The notes below the pieces were generated by a model. That model ran no database searches, had not been told where the DNA came from, and saw only the letters and a program-made list of their open reading frames with translations. Shown in pieces: positions 8,700-17,829 of a stretch of 64,000 nt of DNA. The DNA comes from Hyphomonas sp. L-53-1-40 (GTDB taxonomy: Bacteria; Pseudomonadota; Alphaproteobacteria; Caulobacterales; Hyphomonadaceae): assembly GCF_000682775.1 (NCBI RefSeq), contig NZ_AWFI01000019.1, positions 1 to 64,000 on the forward strand, written 5' to 3'. Position 1 is the first letter of the stretch; the number at the start of each line of letters is the position of its first letter. A program made the position numbers and the translations under genes.

Positions 8700-8809
8700 C
8701 CTAAGTTTCCCCCTCTGTTTACGTGCAATTTCCAGCCCATTGCCTCATATTCGCGGCTGTTCGCCTCTGTGGCCCGTTCTTTGATTTCGAGACGGTTGTT
8801 CTCTGACAT
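8696..8809 (-). pseudogene. 37-aa ORF resembling the ThiC C-terminus (possible thiC 3' remnant)
   Basis: Starting at ATG 8809, the peptide begins MSENNRLEIKERATEA and continues SREYEAMGWKLHV. The true ThiC in this window ends [16 protein letters not shown]...[15 protein letters not shown], so the two share order and spacing apart from a short gap, and the DNA also aligns. The stop TGA overlaps the AIPR start. It may be a displaced or diverged thiC 3' end left by insertion of foreign DNA, or a leader ORF coupled to the AIPR gene. I favour the remnant. Confidence 0.55.
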
Positions 8810-8826
8810 GCTGGTGGATGTTATTG

Positions 8827-9159
8827 CTAGCCAATTTTCTCCCAGCCCAACATTTTCTTCCTGTAGGTGAGATCAAGTGGCACCTCCTTCATGTCGCTAT
8901 AGTCGTGCGCGACCATTGTGAGGCGATAAAGTTTGATCGAGGCTACGCGCCTCAACAGCGTCAACGAACTGTGCGTTTTCTCACCGGGATCTATATCATC
9001 GACAGCGATCATTTCTGACGATGTTGTTCCGTCCATGAACAGGACTTTCGCATCAACCGATGCACCGTAGATCGGTTTAGAGCCTGTGTTCTGAAAAAGC
9101 AGGTCCCAAGAGTTAGGCCGATGCTGTTTCTTAAACTTTACAATGTCGACTGCAATCAC
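8827..9159 (-). CDS. Unknown 110-aa protein in AT-richer insert
   Basis: A 110-aa protein starting MIAVDIVKFKKQHRPNSWDL. It is predicted beta-rich (LLFQNTGSKPIYGASVDAKVLFMDGTT resembles an Ig-like or C2-like sandwich core), with DIDPGEKTHSSLTLL and a basic C-terminal end. No signal peptide or membrane helix was seen and I do not recognise a family. It lies between thiC and the ThiC-like remnant, so it belongs to the inserted segment. Confidence 0.5.
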   Translation of the reverse strand: MIAVDIVKFKKQHRPNSWDLLFQNTGSKPIYGASVDAKVLFMDGTTSSEMIAVDDIDPGEKTHSSLTLLRRVASIKLYRLTMVAHDYSDMKEVPLDLTYRKKMLGWEKIG

Positions 9160-9198
9160 TTCGTATCCCCCACCGTTGGAATCTCCGGTAGAAACTAA

Positions 9199-9224
9199 GG
9201 GGCTGACGAGGCGCTGTCAGCCCC
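9199..9224 (-). terminator. Candidate terminator after thiC
   Basis: Arms GGGGCTGAC (9199-9207) and GTCAGCCCC (9216-9224) form a 9-bp perfect stem with an eight-base loop, 17 bases beyond the thiC stop. Only a weak T-rich stretch (TTAGTTTC) follows on the minus strand. Confidence 0.55.
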
Positions 9225-9240
9225 CAAATTCTTTGGATGG

Positions 9241-11190
<1,950 letters not shown>

Positions 11191-11197
11191 CTATGCC

Positions 11198-11350
11198 ATT
11201 CCGTCCCTACGCCGGCGCAAACCGGATCAGGTTCAAAGGGTGCTGGAGCGGTGTTCTTTTGAACGGTCAGCGCGGGCGGAAAACGGTTCCCACTTTTCCT
11301 CGCTGACTTCAGCTCCATCTCAGCGCTTACCAGACGCGCCCCTCGGATGG
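11198..11350 (-). promoter_or_regulatory. TPP riboswitch (THI element)
   Basis: On the minus strand the leader of thiC has the conserved pieces in order: GGGGCGC (near 11342-11336), CTGAGA (11323-11318), then ACCCTTTGAACCTGATCCGG and GCGTAGGGA toward 11200. A long central arm of about 70 bases lies between them. It should shut off thiC expression when TPP binds. Confidence 0.93.
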
Positions 11351-11406
11351 CCGGGAGAATAGGCGCGTTGCGGAAGGAAGGAAAGGGGGCAGCTGGCGAG
11401 AAAAGA

Positions 11407-11456
11407 TAGGTGTTTGCCTAAGTGTCTTGACAAGGCTCCGCTCCATCGCAATAGAT
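11407..11456 (+). promoter_or_regulatory. Promoter and possible operator of the ArsR-family gene
   Basis: TTGACA at 11427-11432 is followed after 17 bases by AATAGAT at about 11450, a plausible housekeeping promoter. A short palindrome TAGG-N6-CCTA (11407-11420) lies just upstream and could be an operator for the downstream ArsR-family repressor. Confidence 0.5.
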
Positions 11457-11462
11457 AGGCGT

Positions 11463-11816
11463 ATGGCTAACTATTCTGCTTCCGATTCCGCCACCCTCGA
11501 CCGTGCCTTCCACGCCCTCGGCGATGCGACCCGGCGCGGCGTGATTGCTCAGCTCAGCCTCGGCGAAGCGAGCATTGCCGAATTGGCCGAGCCCTATGAT
11601 ATGGCCCTGCCGAGCTTCCTGCAGCATGTCCGCGTGCTGGAAAAAGCCGGGCTCGTATCCAGCCGCAAGGAAGGCCGGGTCCGGCACTGCCGACTGGAAG
11701 CGGCGCGGCTGGCAGAGTTGAAATCCTGGATCACGCAATATCAGCAGGCCTGGGCGGCGCGCCTCGACCGGCTGGATACTTTCCTGAACGCGACTGACCC
11801 CAAGAAGGACACCTGA
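11463..11816 (+). CDS. ArsR-family winged-helix regulator
   Basis: A 117-aa repressor-type protein. The helix-turn-helix spans LGDATRRGVIAQLSLGEASIAELAEP through LPSFLQHVRVLEKAGLV, followed by the wing SSRKEGRVRHCRLE. The metal-binding Cys of classic ArsR/SmtB is absent, so the signal is not metal of the usual kind. It is one base away from an SRPBCC-domain gene, a very common two-gene arrangement in Alphaproteobacteria. I chose ATG 11463 because an upstream frame start adds 12 unconserved residues. Confidence 0.88.
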   Translation: MANYSASDSATLDRAFHALGDATRRGVIAQLSLGEASIAELAEPYDMALPSFLQHVRVLEKAGLVSSRKEGRVRHCRLEAARLAELKSWITQYQQAWAARLDRLDTFLNATDPKKDT

Positions 11817-11817
11817 C

Positions 11818-12279
11818 ATGACCCATCAGACCGTACAGCACGGCACCGCCACAATGGAGAAGCGGCTTTCGGCCTCGCTGACCCGCGTCTTTGCGGCCTG
11901 GGCCGATCCGGAGCAGCGCAAGGCCTGGAACTCGCCCTCTGCCGAGATCGATATGCGCATCGATGCGGCCGACTTTTCCGTGGGCGGAGAGGATGTGACA
12001 ACCTGCCTGGCCGGTGGCGAGGCCATCGCCATTGTGCGCGGGCGCTATCATGACATCGTGCCGGACAAGCGCATCGTCTATACCGAGATCATCGCCTCCA
12101 TGGAGGCAACCGAAGGGGCCTGCCTTGTCTCGGCGGAGTTCCTGCCGGACGGGGAAGGGACGCGCCTGGTCATGACGTTGCAGACCGTGGCGCTGGACGG
12201 ATCGGCCCTTCTGGAAGAGGCGCAGGCGGGTTGGGGCAGCGCCCTGATACGGCTGGAGGAATTGCTACAGGCAGGCTGA
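11818..12279 (+). CDS. SRPBCC/AHSA1-domain protein
   Basis: A 153-aa START-like fold protein. It has the AHSA1 pattern: SASLTRVFAAWADPEQRKAWN near the N-terminus, GRYHDIVPDKRIVYTEII in the middle, and a C-terminal helix with LLEEAQAGWGSALIRLEELL. Such proteins bind hydrophobic ligands or act as Hsp90-activator-like folds. Here it is paired and probably co-translated with the ArsR-family gene just before it. Confidence 0.85.
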   Translation: MTHQTVQHGTATMEKRLSASLTRVFAAWADPEQRKAWNSPSAEIDMRIDAADFSVGGEDVTTCLAGGEAIAIVRGRYHDIVPDKRIVYTEIIASMEATEGACLVSAEFLPDGEGTRLVMTLQTVALDGSALLEEAQAGWGSALIRLEELLQAG

Positions 12280-12345
12280 GGCTCATCCGCTTGAGATATT
12301 CAGCCGCAATTGGAGCAATCGGGAAAAGCCTGTAAGCAGGCGGGC

Positions 12346-13401
12346 ATGATCAAATTTCCGGAAATCCTGTTATCGGGGGCGGCGGCTCTTGCGCTGGCCC
12401 TAATGCCGCTCTCCGCATGCGCGCAGGCTGATCCCGTGATGGCCGAATCGGCGCCGGACCTGACCGGCCTGTCCTATGACAAGCGGCTTACCGATTACGA
12501 TTATGCGTTCGACGATGTGCGCATGTTCAGCCTGCACAGTCAGGGGCAGGCGCTGGAAATGGCGTATATCTATCGTCCTGGAGAGCCCGGCATGCCGGTT
12601 GTCACCCTGATGCATGGCAAGAATTTCAATGCGGATTACTGGAAGACCACGTCCGACCATTTGCAGGGTCTAGGGTTTGGCGTCCTGATTCCTGATCAAA
12701 TCGGGTTCGGAAAGTCGTCCCGGCCAGAGTCCTATCAGTATTCTTTCGCGGCATTGGCCTCGCACACACATGCCCTCATGGACTCGCTCGGGATAGAGAC
12801 ATCGATTGTTATGGGACACTCGATGGGCGGTATGCTGGCGAGCCGATTCGCGCTCATGTATCCAGATACCGTAGACCGTTTGATCCTGCTGAACCCGATA
12901 GGGCTGGAGAACTACCTCGAATATGCTCAGTACAAGGACACAGAATTCTTCTACGCGCAGGAATTGTCCAAGACAGCCGAAAGCATCGCAGCCTATCAAA
13001 AGAAAAACTACTATGACGGGGCGTGGAATGCGAATTATGAGGCGCTGACACATCACCTGATTGGACAGGCTCAGGGCCCGGACTCGAAGGCTGTAGCGTG
13101 GGTGAATGCGCTGACCTATGACATGATCTTCACCCAGCCCGTCGTAACCGATTTCCCCAATCTTGATGTGCCAACGAGCCTGATCCTGGGCACACGGGAC
13201 CGCACCGGGCCGGGCCGGGGTTGGATGCGCGAAGATGCGTCTTACGAACTCGGGCGGTATGATCAGTTGGGGAAACGCACGGTTGCCCTGATTCCGCAGG
13301 CGGATCTGATCGAGCTCGAGGGCCTCGGGCACTCGCCCCATATCGAGGCCTTCGACCGCTTCGTGATTGCGCTTGATCAAGCGTTGGCCAAAGCTGAGTA
13401 A
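12346..13401 (+). CDS. Exported alpha/beta hydrolase
   Basis: A 351-aa enzyme with an N-terminal signal and a lipobox-like LSAC. The alpha/beta hydrolase core shows the oxyanion segment LMHGKNFNADYW, the strand LIPDQIGFGKSS, the nucleophile elbow GHSMGG (Ser), a late acid near LGTRDRTGPGRG and the catalytic His in GLGHSPHIE. The substrate is unknown; family relatives include haloperoxidase and haloalkane-dehalogenase-like esterases. ATG 12346 starts the signal peptide directly; an upstream start at 12310 would add 12 residues ahead of it. Confidence 0.85.
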   Translation: MIKFPEILLSGAAALALALMPLSACAQADPVMAESAPDLTGLSYDKRLTDYDYAFDDVRMFSLHSQGQALEMAYIYRPGEPGMPVVTLMHGKNFNADYWKTTSDHLQGLGFGVLIPDQIGFGKSSRPESYQYSFAALASHTHALMDSLGIETSIVMGHSMGGMLASRFALMYPDTVDRLILLNPIGLENYLEYAQYKDTEFFYAQELSKTAESIAAYQKKNYYDGAWNANYEALTHHLIGQAQGPDSKAVAWVNALTYDMIFTQPVVTDFPNLDVPTSLILGTRDRTGPGRGWMREDASYELGRYDQLGKRTVALIPQADLIELEGLGHSPHIEAFDRFVIALDQALAKAE

Positions 13402-13512
13402 GGCCCAACTGCAAAAACTGTTCTTTGATTAACGCTGCTGGCCGCTTTGTTAACCTTATGGCGACGTCGAATCGCGATGATTGCGCAAACCCCGACCCCG
13501 GAGATGTGCTTC

Positions 13513-14316
13513 ATGGCCTTTACTGCAACATTCGGCGGCGCCGAAGAGACCAAGGCAAAACCGAAATACAAGACCTTCAAGGTGGACCTCTGGGCGACCG
13601 ATCTGAACCCGACCGAAATCGGGATCATGAAACAGACCCAGCATGAGGCCGCGTCTGACCAGTTCACCAAGGACATGGAGATCTTTGGCCAGATCAAGGA
13701 TGGTCGCGAGCGGACGGGCATTCTCGCCTATCGCAAGGAAATGTGGAAAACCGGGGAAGGCATGAAGCGCCGGCTGGTGCTGAAATTGTTTTCCGAAGGC
13801 ATGCACTGGCGCGGGACGGCAGAATTGTTGATGGGCCGGTCATTGCAACTGAGCATTGGGGCGAAGGGCACACCGGTGCCGTCCTATTCAGTCAATATCA
13901 GCCGCCATGACCAGATTATCCAGTTGGAACGGTCGGCGCAGAAGTGGCCGCTTTTCCCGGAGAAGTTCTCCTTCTTTATCGACACGACGCAAGGCCCGCG
14001 CTTCTATCGCCTGCGCCGCAACGTCATAGGCATCGGTGCAGACTATAGTCTGTATGATGATCGGGGTCGCAAGATCGGCAAGCTGGATCACCGGATCATC
14101 AATCTGGGCGGATCATGGATCGTTAAAGTGGATGCGGCGGAAAGCTATGCCAAGCTGGAGGCCGTGTTGCAGATGTTCTGTGCCCTGCTGAAATTCAACG
14201 GCGCCGCCCGTCGGCATGTCGCGAAAGAGGTTGAGCAGCTGCATCTCGGGCGGGCCGTGCGTCAACTCGACACGCAGGAGCGCAATCTCTACCTGAACCC
14301 GCGCCGTCGGCGCTGA
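13513..14316 (+). CDS. Protein with LURP-one/tubby-like C-terminal region
   Basis: A protein of about 267 aa starting MAFTATFGGAEETK, with GGAG nine bases upstream. The N-terminal third is charged. The middle to C-terminal part has the repeated strand pattern seen in LURP-one-related/tubby-like proteins: FYRLRRNVIGIGADYSLYD followed by DRGRKIGKLDHRI and GGSWIVKVD. In other organisms such folds are phospholipid scramblase-like or membrane-binding, but the bacterial role is unknown. It ends with a basic Arg-rich tail. The fold call rests on pattern recognition only. Confidence 0.6.
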   Translation: MAFTATFGGAEETKAKPKYKTFKVDLWATDLNPTEIGIMKQTQHEAASDQFTKDMEIFGQIKDGRERTGILAYRKEMWKTGEGMKRRLVLKLFSEGMHWRGTAELLMGRSLQLSIGAKGTPVPSYSVNISRHDQIIQLERSAQKWPLFPEKFSFFIDTTQGPRFYRLRRNVIGIGADYSLYDDRGRKIGKLDHRIINLGGSWIVKVDAAESYAKLEAVLQMFCALLKFNGAARRHVAKEVEQLHLGRAVRQLDTQERNLYLNPRRRR

Positions 14317-14320
14317 TTGG

Positions 14321-15031
14321 TCAGGCTGCAGGCCGCTTCAGTTCGATCCACAATTGCTCCGACTGAGCCAGCAGCTGGCCGTCGCGCGTAAACAGTGCGG
14401 TGGCAGCGCCATGCTTGCGGCCGTCATCATAGAGAGACCAGCCAGCCACAATGAGATCGTCGCCGGGGGCGGGGCGTGCATGCACCTGCGCGGTGATGCG
14501 GGCCAGCACCATCGGATTGTCCTGAAAGCCAATCGCAAATGCGCCCGGACAGTCGAGCGCGGCCCATAGTATTTCCGGGCGCACCAGGCCGTCTTCGCCG
14601 GCAAGGCTTTCATCCGGCGTCCAGACATCTGTCACCCCGTCATAGCCATTCGGCTTGCCGGTGAAGAGGCAGAGGCCATCGTCGGTGCGCTCTGGTCCGC
14701 AGACATAGCAGCGGGGAAACGCGTGGGTCTCGACAGGGGGGAAACTGTCCGGGCCTGTCTGTGCTGTCTCGAAGCTTGGCGCAGCGGGGGGAGGGGCAAG
14801 CGGTGCGGCAGGTTGCGCGGTCATGACCAACTGGTCTCCATGCCGGACTTCGTATCCGTCATTTGTTGGGACAACCTCCATCGCGATGTCGAGTGGGGGT
14901 GGCGCGCGCAGGGAAACTTCTGCCGGACCATCAATCTGGCTTGCGGCGAGACCTGCCGAGATGCCTCCATTGGCCGAGCCCGGGGGGCCGTTGAACATGG
15001 CAGGCACGAGGATGGTGAGCGGTGTGGACAT
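14321..15031 (-). CDS. Hotdog-fold acyl-CoA thioesterase-like protein
   Basis: A 236-aa protein starting MSTPLTILVPAMFNGPPGSANGG, with AGGAG eight bases before ATG 15031. A first half resembles a hotdog unit. The sequence RCYVCGPERTDDGLCLFTG, DVWTPDESLAG and WAALDCPGAFAIG follows the pattern of PaaI-like thioesterases (Asp in a GALD-like helix). The catalytic assignment is tentative. It is followed convergently by the LURP-one-like gene. Confidence 0.65.
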   Translation of the reverse strand: MSTPLTILVPAMFNGPPGSANGGISAGLAASQIDGPAEVSLRAPPPLDIAMEVVPTNDGYEVRHGDQLVMTAQPAAPLAPPPAAPSFETAQTGPDSFPPVETHAFPRCYVCGPERTDDGLCLFTGKPNGYDGVTDVWTPDESLAGEDGLVRPEILWAALDCPGAFAIGFQDNPMVLARITAQVHARPAPGDDLIVAGWSLYDDGRKHGAATALFTRDGQLLAQSEQLWIELKRPAA

Positions 15032-15103
15032 GGGCAACTCCTGTCCTGCGCGCATGCCGATAGCGGCGAGTGAGGTCAATGCGACATGCAGGCAGGATGC
15101 GCG

Positions 15104-15466
15104 CTAGTCGAGCAGACCGAGTTCGCGTTGCTTTTTCTTGCTGAGGGCATTGGCGATCAGGCGAAAGGATTCGGCGACATAGTCCTTGAGGTCGTCATCC
15201 GACAGGGTTTCGTCCGAGAAACGCTGGATCCATTTCATGCCACGTGAAGCAAGGTAAGGCGCGCCCTGGCAGCCGGGCTGGTCTTTCAGGATATGAAAGC
15301 TGATCGGGCGGACCTTGAACGTACAGGCGGCGAGCTGGTCGCCGTCCGGTGTGCCCATGGCGAAGACCTTGCCGCCAATCTTCCAGACATGGGAGCCACC
15401 CCATTGGACCACATGCGTTGTCTGGCCGAGGCCTGCACAATAGGAATTGTAATCTTCCAGTGTCAC
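15104..15466 (-). CDS. MmcQ/YjbR family protein
   Basis: A 120-aa protein with the CyaY-like fold typical of YjbR. Visible blocks are VVQWGGSHVWKIGGKVFA, the segment TFKVRPISFHIL and MKWIQRFSDETLSDDDLKDYV with a C-terminal helix containing basic residues. DNA binding has been proposed for the family. The start overlaps the stop of the upstream ArsC-like gene by four bases. Confidence 0.85.
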   Translation of the reverse strand: MTLEDYNSYCAGLGQTTHVVQWGGSHVWKIGGKVFAMGTPDGDQLAACTFKVRPISFHILKDQPGCQGAPYLASRGMKWIQRFSDETLSDDDLKDYVAESFRLIANALSKKKQRELGLLD

Positions 15467-15819
15467 CGCGCGAGCGCCTGCTGCGTGCCGCTGTCCCAGC
15501 CTACGAGGATTTCCGCACCGGTATCGATGACCGGACGTTTGATCAGCGTGGGATTCGCCTTCAGCAGGGCTGCGGCGCCTTGGCCCAGCGCGCCTGACTT
15601 CTCAGCCTCTGACAAGGTGCGCCATGTGGTCGAACGGCGATTGACGAGTTTTTCCGCGCCGACGGCCTTCAGCCAGGCTGGCAGGAGCCGGTCAAGGTCG
15701 GCGTCTTCGCGAATGTCGACAAAAGCGCTCTCCCGGTCCGAGGCATCAAGTTCTTTCAGGGCTTTCTTGCAGGAATCGCAATTCTTCAATCCGTACAGCG
15801 TAACCGGGCCAGCCGACAT
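15463..15819 (-). CDS. ArsC/Spx/YffB-like thioredoxin-fold protein
   Basis: A 118-aa protein. The N-terminal strand VTLYGLKNCDSCKKALKEL carries CxxC (Cys14 and Cys17). The C-terminal segment LLKANPTLIKRPVI is the family signature that closes the active-site loop. It could be a glutathione-dependent reductase of the YffB type or an arsenate-reductase-like protein. The ars genes lie about 37 kb away, so the context does not support a dedicated arsenic role. AGGAG precedes ATG 15819. Confidence 0.85.
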   Translation of the reverse strand: MSAGPVTLYGLKNCDSCKKALKELDASDRESAFVDIREDADLDRLLPAWLKAVGAEKLVNRRSTTWRTLSEAEKSGALGQGAAALLKANPTLIKRPVIDTGAEILVGWDSGTQQALAR

Positions 15820-15852
15820 GGGGGTCTCCTCTAAGTGTGGTGCCTCAAAGGG

Positions 15853-16233
15853 CTAGAACGCACCGATGGCAAACACAACCAGGCCAAGCGCGAGCGCAAC
15901 AATGCCAAATCCGCGCAAATGATCATCATCCGGCATCATCCAGTGTGCCAATGCCCAGAGTGGTTTGGGCCATGCCACCAGGAGGAGACCTTCGACGAGC
16001 GCCCCTGCGATGATCAGGGTTGCGATGCCATCGGTTGCGGTGGAGAAACTGTTCTGGACTGACAAGGTTCCCCCCGCCGCAAAGATCATGACCGCGCCGC
16101 ACAGAAAGCCGATCGCCGGGCTGTCTTCCAATTCGTCGATCAGACGGGCCATGCGGTCAGGGCTGGCCAACAGGCCGGCACCACACGCCATGAAGTAGAG
16201 GCCGAAGACGAGCAGGATTGTATGGGCGAGCAT
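15853..16233 (-). CDS. Four-helix inner membrane protein, unknown
   Basis: A 126-aa protein with four probable transmembrane helices at about residues 3-22, 41-58, 69-88 and 106-124. Short polar loops such as SPDRMARLIDELEDSP and PDDDHLRGFG separate them. It resembles small uncharacterised membrane proteins that follow redox or stress genes. It is upstream of and co-directional with the ArsC-like and YjbR genes. Confidence 0.6.
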   Translation of the reverse strand: MLAHTILLVFGLYFMACGAGLLASPDRMARLIDELEDSPAIGFLCGAVMIFAAGGTLSVQNSFSTATDGIATLIIAGALVEGLLLVAWPKPLWALAHWMMPDDDHLRGFGIVALALGLVVFAIGAF

Positions 16234-16284
16234 GACGGGCTCCTCTGGATACGCTGATCAGCATATCATGCCGGGCGGGGTTGG

Positions 16285-17040
16285 TCAGTCCGTATCGGAG
16301 GGGCGGACCACGCCGACAATCGGGCCCATATCGAGACCGGTCTCGTTGCGGCCGATCTCGGGCGCGTAGAGCTTTGAGACATATCCATCCAGAAAGAGGG
16401 CGTTGGGCGTGTTCAGCTTGTCGCGAAACAAGCTGGCAAAACTGTGGAAGTTCACGGGCACATCACTGATGGCGAAATAGAGCGTTGCGCCATCAGCGGT
16501 GACGCCCACGCCATTGCGACGTTTCCGGCTGGGGCCGTCCGCGTTGAATCTCGGATGCAATGCGCCGTCGATCACCAGCATGGGGCCGGACTGTGTCGCA
16601 AAGCGCGCGTCCGGTGCCTCGGCCTCAAAGGCGAGGCTTTCTGTGACATGGGGGGTGCCGTCTTGATCCACCCAGAATACCCCGTTGGGAAGCAGGCCGA
16701 AATTGCCCGGCCCCTCACGCGTCACGAGCGAGGCGACTTTCTCGCCCTGTTCGACATAAAGCCCGACCGGGCGACGGTCCTGATGATACATGCCGGCGTT
16801 CATGGCAAACTCAAGCGTCTGGCCGTGATCGGCGAGATGGGCGGCCAGCCGGTCGAACTGACCGAAGGGCGCACCATCGGGGTGAGTGAGCCAGAGGTTT
16901 ACCGATGTGGGCGTCTCAAAGGAGCACACCGTATAAGGTTGGCCGAGATGCTTTACCGGGGCGCAGGGCGACGGCGTTTCCGCCTGAGCGCAAGCTTGCA
17001 TCAGAACCGTGCAGACAAGAATGGCAAACCAGAGACGCAT
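16285..17040 (-). CDS. Phosphodiester glycosidase family (DUF2233) secreted protein
   Basis: A 251-aa protein with an N-terminal signal peptide ending near ACAQA. The NAGPA-like phosphodiester glycosidase fold shows FAMNAGMYHQDRRPVGLYVEQGE, GNFGLLPNGVFW, ATQSGPMLVIDG, SRKRRNGVGVTADGA and NALFLDGYVSKLYAP. Family members cleave sugar phosphodiesters or act in envelope glycan metabolism; the substrate is unknown here. The gene is divergent from the padR gene. Confidence 0.85.
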   Translation of the reverse strand: MRLWFAILVCTVLMQACAQAETPSPCAPVKHLGQPYTVCSFETPTSVNLWLTHPDGAPFGQFDRLAAHLADHGQTLEFAMNAGMYHQDRRPVGLYVEQGEKVASLVTREGPGNFGLLPNGVFWVDQDGTPHVTESLAFEAEAPDARFATQSGPMLVIDGALHPRFNADGPSRKRRNGVGVTADGATLYFAISDVPVNFHSFASLFRDKLNTPNALFLDGYVSKLYAPEIGRNETGLDMGPIVGVVRPSDTD

Positions 17041-17110
17041 GCCGACAAATTAGCGGCTGGCTGGATCAAGCGCCATGCACAAATTCCACGAGACTGGGGA
17101 TCGGTATATT

Positions 17111-17174
17111 TTCGATATATCGAACCTTGAAATTTAGATATATCGAAATTATCTGAGGTTTAGATATATCGAAA
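17111..17174 (+). promoter_or_regulatory. Three operator-like repeats upstream of padR
   Basis: A core GATATATC occurs three times: within the perfect palindrome TTCGATATATCGAA (17111-17124), and within TTTAGATATATCGAAA at 17133-17148 and again at 17159-17174. The centres are 23 and 26 bases apart. The last copy ends ten bases before the padR start, so bound repressor would block initiation. Autoregulation by the PadR protein is the likely use. Confidence 0.8.
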
Positions 17175-17183
17175 GGACTTCAA

Positions 17184-17777
17184 ATGACGTATCGAAATAG
17201 AAACATGAAACATCGTCGTGGCGCAGGTTGCGGCACACGAGAAAATGGACCCATGCATGGAGGTCGACGCGGTATGAGACATGGTAGAGCGGATGGTCAT
17301 CGCGGCGGACGCCGTCGGCCCCTGAATCATGGCGATCTACGCCTGTTGATCCTGGAGCTTGTCTCGGAGGAAGCCCGCCACGGCTATGACTTGATCCGTG
17401 AGATCGAGAGCCGGACGGGCGGGGCATATGTCCCCAGTCCCGGCGTGATCTATCCTGCGCTGGAGGCCCTCCTGGACCTCGGCCTGGTCGAGGCGGAAAT
17501 GGATGGTCAGCGCCGGACGTTTCGCCTGACGAAGGATGGCAGCAAAGAGCGCGAAGATTCAGCCGCGACAATCGAGGCGATCGAGGCCCGTCTCGCCGAC
17601 CTTCAGGAGAGCGATCGACCCGAAGATCCGCAGGATGTGCGCGGGGCCATGCATCGACTACGCCACGCCGTGCGAGATGCGGCCCGGTCGGCGTCGAATA
17701 ATGGCGAGACGCGCAAGGCGATCGCGGATATCCTGACGGATGCCCAAGAGCGGATCGCCGGGCTGAAAGGCGCCTAG
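17184..17777 (+). CDS. PadR-family transcriptional regulator with His/Arg/Gly-rich N-terminus
   Basis: A 197-aa regulator. The winged helix spans about residues 48-118 (NHGDLRLLILELVSEEARHG, then GVIYPALEALLDLGLVEAE and the wing DGQRRTFRLTKDG), followed by a helical dimerisation tail. Residues 10-45 are unusually rich in Gly, His, Met and Arg (MHGGRRGMRHGRADGH), which could bind metal or nucleic acid. AAAGGAC precedes the ATG. Three operator-like repeats lie immediately upstream. No efflux or permease partner is adjacent, so the target is either itself or genes elsewhere. Confidence 0.9.
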   Translation: MTYRNRNMKHRRGAGCGTRENGPMHGGRRGMRHGRADGHRGGRRRPLNHGDLRLLILELVSEEARHGYDLIREIESRTGGAYVPSPGVIYPALEALLDLGLVEAEMDGQRRTFRLTKDGSKEREDSAATIEAIEARLADLQESDRPEDPQDVRGAMHRLRHAVRDAARSASNNGETRKAIADILTDAQERIAGLKGA

Positions 17778-17800
17778 CCGGTTTGACCGGGTTCACGGCG

Positions 17801-17829
17801 GAGAAGGGGAGGCGATGCCTCTCCTTTTC
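17801..17829. terminator. Bidirectional terminator between padR and rlmN
   Basis: A 13-bp stem (17801-17813 with 17817-17829, two wobble pairs) has a three-base loop and T-rich 3' arm on the plus strand. It sits between two convergent genes and touches the rlmN stop. Confidence 0.6.

Noticed and set aside
17111-17174. Short repeats as a CRISPR array
   Set aside because: Only three 14-16-base palindromic units with spacers of 8-10 bases, directly before a padR gene; these are operators, not repeats with unique spacers of about 30 bases.
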